From Candidatus Latescibacterota bacterium (lineage in GTDB: Bacteria; Latescibacterota; UBA2968; GCA-2709665): a DNA stretch of 9,767 nt. Position numbers and translations under genes: made by a program. Location of the stretch: contig JAAXHE010000153.1 in assembly GCA_012271065.1 (NCBI GenBank), positions 1 through 9,767 of the forward strand, in the 5' to 3' direction. Positions 5,672 to 9,767 of the stretch are shown piece by piece. Positions within the stretch are counted from its first letter, which is position 1. The number at the start of each line of letters is the position of its first letter. Under the pieces are notes generated by a model. That model ran no database searches and was not told where the DNA came from. It worked only from the letters and a program-made list of their open reading frames with translations.

Positions 5672-7705
5672 ATGTTGCGACTCGCCCTGCTGTTCACGAT
5701 CATCCTCTGCGTCTCCAGCCCATCGGCGGCCGCCAAGCGGGACGCGTACAAAGTGGCGGCCCTGCTGGCCTCCGCGGCTGATACCTCGCTGTCGCACATG
5801 AAGCGGGTGTCGCTGATGGAGCGGGCGGTCCGGTACGATCCATCGGGACGGGCGATGCACGCGCTGGCCAGGCACTATCTGAGCCGCGGCACGGTGTTGT
5901 CCAGGCGGTTCGCGAGGCAGTGGGTGCACAGGGCGATGAAACGCGAACCGGAGAACGCCGCCTACGTCAAGACGTACGCGGAGATCTACTGGCAGGCGGG
6001 GTCGCGCGATGAATTCTACGAGCAGATCCGCCGGGCGATCGCGCTGTCGCCGAATGACGCGGACGCCCTCTATCAGGCCGGAAGATACGCCGCCCGTGAA
6101 ATGATGTACAATCTGGAACGGGAAACCCTGAAATCGGGCCCGGAACGAAAGCGAAGGTTCAATTACGGGAATTACGGCGAGGCAATGCGGAAGCAGGCAA
6201 TCGGCTATCTGAGCCGCGTTCTGGAAGTGGACCCGAAACATCGTCCCGCCCGGATTCTGCTGGGTCAGGTCTACCTCGAGGGCCATATGGCCGTTCGGCT
6301 CGTGGAGCTGTTCGAGGACTACACGGAGCGCAACCCGGAAGACTGGGATGCATTTTTTTTCACCGGGCTGGGTTACCAGACACGAGAAAAACTTGACAAA
6401 GCCTTCGCCGCTTATTCGGAAGGCCTGAAACAGATGTCAGAATTGGAACAGCAGTTCATCCGGTCGGTGGTGGTTCTGACGGACCGGGAGGCGCTGAAGG
6501 ACGGGGGTGAACTTCCGAATGAAGAGACCCTGCACCGGTACTGGACCGGCCGGGACCCGCTGTTCCTGACCACGGGAAACGAGCGGATGCTGGAACACTG
6601 CAGGCGGGTGGCGTATGCCAATCTGAGGTTTGCCGATCCGGACCGCGGCGTGGAGGGCTGGGAGACGGACCGCGGCCAGGTGTACATAAGGTATGGACAA
6701 CCGGGCGCGCGAAACATCTATCTGGACCGGATGAATTACGTGCTGCTCCGCGAGACGTGGAGCTATCCGGGGTTCAGCATAACGTTCGAACGCCTGGGTG
6801 AAAACAACTGGGACGTGCTGCAAGTTTCGATTCGGGGATCGGTACGGAGCAAATACAAGGACCTCGTGGAGCGGGTTCCCGAGTACTACAGCGACCCGTA
6901 CTGGCTGAAACGGTACGACGCGCCCTTTGAGATCGCGAGGTTTCGCGGCGAAAACGGCAAGACCCGGGTGGAGCTGTACTATGCGCTTTCCGGCGAACAC
7001 GTCGCGCACCGTGAGGTCAGCTCGGGAATTCAGGCTGTGGATCTCAGGCAGGGCCTGTTCCTGTTTGACGAAGGATGGCAGGAAGTCAGGAAGACCATTT
7101 CACCCATTCACAGAATGCCGTGGATCGAAGGCAATGCCGTGCGGGATGGATACCTCTTCTGGGGCGAACGCCTTTCGATGGATCCGGGGACGTACCACCT
7201 GGCGGTCGAAACGGAGGACCTGAACAAACACAGCCTGGGGACCCTTCGCGATTCGTTGCAGATCAGGCGGTACGGCCGGGACAGACTGGCAATCAGCGAT
7301 CTGCTCCTGGCTCAGCGGGTGGTCGAACAGGACGAACGACCGTTCGGCCGGGACAGGTTTATGGTGTTGCCCAACCCGTTGAAGCAGTGCCAGCGGGACG
7401 CCAGCATGTCGTTCTACTTCGAAGTCTACAATCTGAAGCGGGATGAGTTCGGCGCCACCAGTTACCGGATCACTTATCAGACCCGCCTGCTTCCGGAAAA
7501 GTGGAAGGAAAAGGACGTGGTCATTCCCGAGTGGACAACGGCCGTGACCAACTCGTACAGAGAGATGAGGGATTGGCAGCCGCATTATCTCACCTTGGAT
7601 ATGGAGGGGTCCACGCCGGGACCATGGGCATTCAGGGTGATCGTGGAGGACCAGCAGGCGGCGCGCAAGGCGGCAAGTTCAGCGGTGTTCCGCGTGATGC
7701 CCTGA
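5672..7705 (+). CDS. Secreted TPR / GWxTD-domain protein (second tandem paralogue)
   Basis: The 677-residue protein has a classical signal peptide: a basic residue in MLRLALL, then a hydrophobic core, with likely cleavage after SPSAAA near residue 22. TPR-like helices include about 50-95 (AMHALARHYLSRG, REPENAAYV) and 221-257 (TGLGYQTREKLDKAF). GWETD is at 329-333, followed by RGQVYIRYGQP, YYALSG at 436-441, and C-terminal LPNPL, FEVYNL and PEWTTAV blocks. It aligns with the preceding gene from end to end, so the pair arose by tandem duplication and diverged. The scaffold suggests protein-protein interaction outside the cytoplasm; no enzyme motif is visible. I chose ATG 5672, with GGA at 5662-5664 as a weak ribosome site. 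A TTG at 5660 in the same frame would add four residues. A strong terminator follows 115 nt after the stop. Confidence 0.93.
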   Translation: MLRLALLFTIILCVSSPSAAAKRDAYKVAALLASAADTSLSHMKRVSLMERAVRYDPSGRAMHALARHYLSRGTVLSRRFARQWVHRAMKREPENAAYVKTYAEIYWQAGSRDEFYEQIRRAIALSPNDADALYQAGRYAAREMMYNLERETLKSGPERKRRFNYGNYGEAMRKQAIGYLSRVLEVDPKHRPARILLGQVYLEGHMAVRLVELFEDYTERNPEDWDAFFFTGLGYQTREKLDKAFAAYSEGLKQMSELEQQFIRSVVVLTDREALKDGGELPNEETLHRYWTGRDPLFLTTGNERMLEHCRRVAYANLRFADPDRGVEGWETDRGQVYIRYGQPGARNIYLDRMNYVLLRETWSYPGFSITFERLGENNWDVLQVSIRGSVRSKYKDLVERVPEYYSDPYWLKRYDAPFEIARFRGENGKTRVELYYALSGEHVAHREVSSGIQAVDLRQGLFLFDEGWQEVRKTISPIHRMPWIEGNAVRDGYLFWGERLSMDPGTYHLAVETEDLNKHSLGTLRDSLQIRRYGRDRLAISDLLLAQRVVEQDERPFGRDRFMVLPNPLKQCQRDASMSFYFEVYNLKRDEFGATSYRITYQTRLLPEKWKEKDVVIPEWTTAVTNSYREMRDWQPHYLTLDMEGSTPGPWAFRVIVEDQQAARKAASSAVFRVMP

Positions 7706-7785
7706 TCGACACGTTACCGTGCGCAGCGTGTTTCCACGGGGACTCCAGCAGCGCGGCACGAAGTTGAAACACCGCTTCGATACGT

Positions 7786-7819
7786 CAGGTTCCGGTGCCG
7801 CCCCGTGTACCGTAACCTG
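7786..7819 (+). other. Hairpin upstream of the terminator
   Basis: CAGGTT-C-CGGT and ACCG-T-AACCTG form a 10-bp stem with a single C/T mismatch around a 12-nt loop. It ends 1 nt before the terminator stem and has no T-run of its own. It may protect the transcript's 3' end or assist termination. Confidence 0.5.
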
Positions 7820-7820
7820 C

Positions 7821-7857
7821 AAACGGGTCCGACAAGTTACTCGTCGGACCTGTTTTT
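7821..7857 (+). terminator. Rho-independent terminator of the GWxTD block
   Basis: AAACGGGTCCGAC pairs with GTCGGACCTGTTT (13 bp including one G-T pair) around a 9-nt loop, 7834-7842. TTTTT at 7853-7857 overlaps the base of the stem. It lies 115 nt after the second GWxTD stop and is the clearest transcription end on the plus strand. Confidence 0.85.
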
Positions 7858-8275
7858 GAGACGTCGACAACGCTACCTGGCTGAGTTGACACACAAATAC
7901 GAACGACTATCCGAATTATCTCCCAACTCTCTTTATCGCCTGTTGCGATTGCCAGCGGTCCTAACCTTGATTCAACATATTTGAGCAACGTTAACCTGGA
8001 AATATACGCAAGAACACAGGCATTTTGATGTCAAGAGTACAGGGTTCTTCAGCTCACTGGACGGGGACGGAATAACGGTGTATTTCAATAGTAGAAATAT
8101 CTGTTTTCACGGCTTAACTATGCTCCAAATCGTATATTTCTGACGAATCAAGGCTAATGAATTGATCAAATCTTTACACTAATTCAGACGCTCCCAAAAG
8201 TGGCGACCGCACCTCTTTTTGTTGTTCAATGCCGACACCCAGAAACTCCAGTCAACAGCAGAAGAAAGAACGAAG
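7858..8275. other. AT-rich gap without a recognisable gene
   Basis: About 420 bases hold only short frames on either strand, none with a convincing ribosome site or protein-like composition. The G+C content falls through this interval. AAGAAC / GTTCTT near 8010-8050 is a short, widely spaced repeat. I see no transposon end, tRNA or attachment site that I can support. Confidence 0.6.
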
Positions 8276-8311
8276 AAAAATCTCCCTGGGCAATTAAGCC
8301 CAAGGAGATTT
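8276..8311 (-). terminator. Intrinsic terminator of the minus-strand CPBP-TPR operon
   Basis: AAATCTCC (8278-8285) pairs with GGAGATTT (8304-8311); after one C/A mismatch, TGGGC pairs with GCCCA around AATTAA. Read on the minus strand the stem ends in a run of five T (8280-8276), an orthodox terminator. Read on the plus strand it is followed by TGTTTGGG, so it may work weakly in both directions. Confidence 0.8.
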
Positions 8312-8374
8312 GTTTGGGTGTTTAATGACACTCAAATAATCAGAGGTCACATAACTTTTCGAATAAGGCTATTC

Positions 8375-8494
8375 TTATTCGTCCTCATCGGAAGTGAGTG
8401 CTTCTCGTAAAGGGGATTTTTTCATTTTGTAAGCCGGTTCTTTGGGCGGGCGATGGCTTACAAAATTGTGACAACTTGTACATCTGATGCCCAT
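8375..8494 (-). CDS. Candidate 39-residue CxxCH micro-protein
   Basis: A 39-codon frame runs from ATG 8494 to TAA 8375, between the TPR gene stop (8610) and the operon terminator (8311), so it would be the last gene of that transcript. It starts MGIRCTSCHNF, giving C5-x2-C8-H9 with a further H14. The middle is Pro/Lys-rich (RPPKEPAYKMKK) and the C-terminus is acidic (SDEDE). CxxCH is the heme c attachment motif, but there is no signal peptide, so half of a zinc-binding knuckle is the likelier reading. No strong ribosome site precedes the ATG. A GTG at 8509, with AAGG about 9 nt upstream, is an alternative start giving 44 residues, and the frame stays open upstream to a TGA near 8567. I do not recognise a family. 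A 39-codon frame can occur by chance, so this remains a candidate. Confidence 0.4.
   Translation of the reverse strand: MGIRCTSCHNFVSHRPPKEPAYKMKKSPLREALTSDEDE
8424..8466. repeat. 12+12 bp perfect inverted repeat
   Basis: ATTTTGTAAGCC (8424-8435) and GGCTTACAAAAT (8455-8466) are exact reverse complements around a 19-nt GC-rich centre. The repeat lies inside the candidate micro-protein frame. It could be an RNA hairpin in the 3' part of the CPBP-TPR transcript or a protein or recombination site. No T-run of terminator type adjoins it in the minus direction. Confidence 0.7.
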
Positions 8495-8609
8495 TGAAAT
8501 GACGCTCACGCCTGCTGCCCTTGCCACTATCACTGGCGGTGGATTAAGGGTCAGTGACAGCCTATATCAAGGGAGGTGGTTCTTTTTAACTGGTTAATGC
8601 AATCCCCAA

Positions 8610-9110
8610 TTATGGGTCATTTTCCAAGACCATCAAAATATCCTTTGCTTCATTATTTCGTCCCATTTTCTCAAGTATTTCTGCCTTAAGTATAAGAATT
8701 GCTTTACGTTCGTTTTGGTTTTTGACAATTTCAAGAGCAAAGTTAATTTCATCTAATGCATCATCGTATCGTTTCATTTTTACATATAGGCGCGCTAAAT
8801 GGTATGAAGGTATGACGTCTGTTGTATCTAAAGTACAAGCTATGGCAAAAGCACTTGCGGCTCCTTTATCATCCCCTAGTCGTTCTCTTAATTCGCCCAG
8901 GGATAGCCAGGTGAAATAATGATTACCGCGATTCTTAAGTGAAGAATTGTACGCCTTAAGTGCATTTTCAAGATCTCCTTCATTAGCATATCGGTCGCCG
9001 CGTACCCTTAAGATTGCCGCATAATGGTGAGGGTTAATAACCAATAATTCAAGGGCAAGATACGCCCCACACCATAGCCAGGGTAGGAGAATAAAACATA
9101 ATTTCCTCAT
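8610..9110 (-). CDS. Membrane-anchored TPR protein
   Basis: The 166-residue protein has one N-terminal hydrophobic segment (about 5-25) after MRK, acting as signal anchor or signal peptide. About four tetratricopeptide repeats follow: roughly 31-64 (RGDRYANEGDLENALKAY), 65-98 (SLGELRERLGDDKGAASAF), 99-132 (YHLARLYVKMKRYDDALDEI) and 133-163. TPRs form a superhelical binding surface, so it probably serves as an adaptor outside or at the membrane. C14 is preceded by W rather than a small residue, so it is not a lipobox. Its ATG overlaps the stop of the upstream CPBP gene (ATGA), strongly suggesting translational coupling and a shared function. It is AT-rich compared with the GC-rich genes to the left. 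It is unrelated to the GWxTD proteins apart from also having TPRs. Confidence 0.88.
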   Translation of the reverse strand: MRKLCFILLPWLWCGAYLALELLVINPHHYAAILRVRGDRYANEGDLENALKAYNSSLKNRGNHYFTWLSLGELRERLGDDKGAASAFAIACTLDTTDVIPSYHLARLYVKMKRYDDALDEINFALEIVKNQNERKAILILKAEILEKMGRNNEAKDILMVLENDP

Positions 9111-9767
9111 GGCAGCACCGGGGGGTCAGTGGTGGCAATTGTTCCAAACAAAAGATAGCCGATCAAAGGGGCACTAAAGGAAGTTAAATTAACAACAGAA
9201 TGAACAACCATACAAGCTAACAGGTTGCGGCGGGTTTCGTATAGATATGCAGTTAACAGGCCAAAGGAAATGTAGAAATAGATGAGTTTCAAAATCACTA
9301 TCCATGATTGATCAATAAATCTCAAATGTGCAACAAAGAAAATCACAGCTGAGGCAAAAGCCGCAGGCCACCAACTGAGTTTAATTCTCAACAATCTGTA
9401 AATAACAAAGCGATGAGATAATTCTTCATAAATGGGAACCAGAATTGAGGATCTTAGTAGGCGTATAAATAAAAACCAAAGTTCGGAAACATACTGAGGT
9501 CCGAAGCCAAAGGGGACTTCCAGTATGAAATTAAAAGTCGTTGCCGCAAGACCAACATATGCCCATTTTAATAAATCTTTGGAATCAGTGACAGGGAGGC
9601 CCAAAATCTTCCTAAGTGATATCCCTGTAACAAGTGGAGTGGCTACACACATAATAAGCGTGATGAGCCCCACCACGCCTATTTCAATGGTCCAGTCTAG
9701 CATAACCGGGGAATCAATATATTTACTCAAAAATCTACGAGAGTAGTACCTATTGACTTCTAAGACT
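9107..9767 (-). CDS. CPBP-family intramembrane protease (CAAX protease / Abi-like), 5' end uncertain
   Basis: A multi-pass membrane protein carries the three CPBP signatures. Numbering from TTG 9730 as residue 1, they are EELSHR (E102, E103, R107), FFVAH (F131, H135) and HSVVN (H177, N181). These glutamates and histidines form the intramembrane active site of Rce1-type CAAX prenyl proteases. In bacteria the family includes bacteriocin self-immunity and maturation proteins, and many members have no known substrate. Hydrophobic segments lie near 15-35, 56-72, 84-100, 120-136, 143-164 and 172-195. The start is unclear: TTG 9730 and ATG 9703 both lack ribosome sites, and the frame is open for 12 more codons to the window edge, so the gene may begin outside. 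It overlaps the TPR gene by 4 nt (ATGA). Confidence 0.88.
   Translation of the reverse strand, partial: VLEVNRYYSRRFLSKYIDSPVMLDWTIEIGVVGLITLIMCVATPLVTGISLRKILGLPVTDSKDLLKWAYVGLAATTFNFILEVPFGFGPQYVSELWFLFIRLLRSSILVPIYEELSHRFVIYRLLRIKLSWWPAAFASAVIFFVAHLRFIDQSWIVILKLIYFYISFGLLTAYLYETRRNLLACMVVHSVVNLTSFSAPLIGYLLFGTIATTDPPVLP

Noticed and set aside
4639..5799. A 386-codon minus-strand frame under the first GWxTD gene, and a similar 277-codon one at 3703-4536
   Set aside because: Both are shadows of the strongly supported plus-strand GWxTD gene; their composition is low in protein-like motifs and they have no ribosome sites.
7785..7988. 67-codon minus-strand frame
   Set aside because: It overlaps the plus-strand terminator hairpins and has no ribosome site or family resemblance.
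8003..8218. Possible insertion-sequence end or degraded mobile element
   Set aside because: I looked for terminal inverted repeats, target duplications and transposase fragments and found none that I could support.
8219..8410. 63-codon plus-strand frame in the AT-rich gap
   Set aside because: It spans the terminator hairpin at 8276-8311, has no ribosome site and no recognisable motif.
8468..8482. CxxCH as evidence of a c-type cytochrome
   Set aside because: The frame is only 39 residues, has no export signal and no downstream axial ligand pattern, so heme attachment is not supported.

Overview
The window reads as a piece of chromosome from a GC-rich Gram-negative bacterium. Two adjacent secreted proteins carry the GWxTD motif, a family of unknown function that I associate with Acidobacteria, Gemmatimonadota, Latescibacterota and other FCB-type lineages. 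Assignment to that broad group is an inference from family distribution, not something the bases prove. No rRNA, tRNA, CRISPR array, transposase or integrase is visible.

Region 1 (1-2091, minus strand) is a compact three-gene operon: a YtrA-type GntR repressor, an ABC ATPase and an ABC-2-like membrane protein that runs off the left edge. The genes are 1 nt apart or overlap by 4 nt. A near-consensus sigma70 promoter (TTGACA, 17 bp, TATATT) lies upstream. A perfect 7+7 bp inverted repeat covers its -10 box and is a natural candidate for the repressor's own operator. The picture is a self-regulated export or efflux/resistance transporter.

Region 2 (2195-7705, plus strand) is transcribed divergently from the same intergenic region. 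It begins with an enolase-superfamily (mandelate racemase / muconate lactonizing type) enzyme that keeps the first catalytic lysine motif and two metal ligands, but lacks the expected third acidic ligand and the second lysine. Two tandem paralogues follow (706 and 677 aa). Each has a signal peptide, TPR-like helices, a GWETD motif and a C-terminal beta-rich part. A strong hairpin-plus-T-run terminator closes the block at about 7857.

Region 3 (7858-9767) is clearly AT-richer: sample 60-base rows give about 32-35% G+C, against about 70% in the enolase gene. After about 400 bases without a recognisable gene comes a minus-strand operon made of a CPBP (CAAX-type) intramembrane protease, a translationally coupled membrane-anchored TPR protein, and possibly a 39-residue CxxCH micro-protein. 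It ends in an intrinsic terminator. The base shift and the unrelated content suggest separately acquired DNA. The coupled CPBP-TPR-microprotein set and the tandem GWxTD pair are the most interesting parts of the window.
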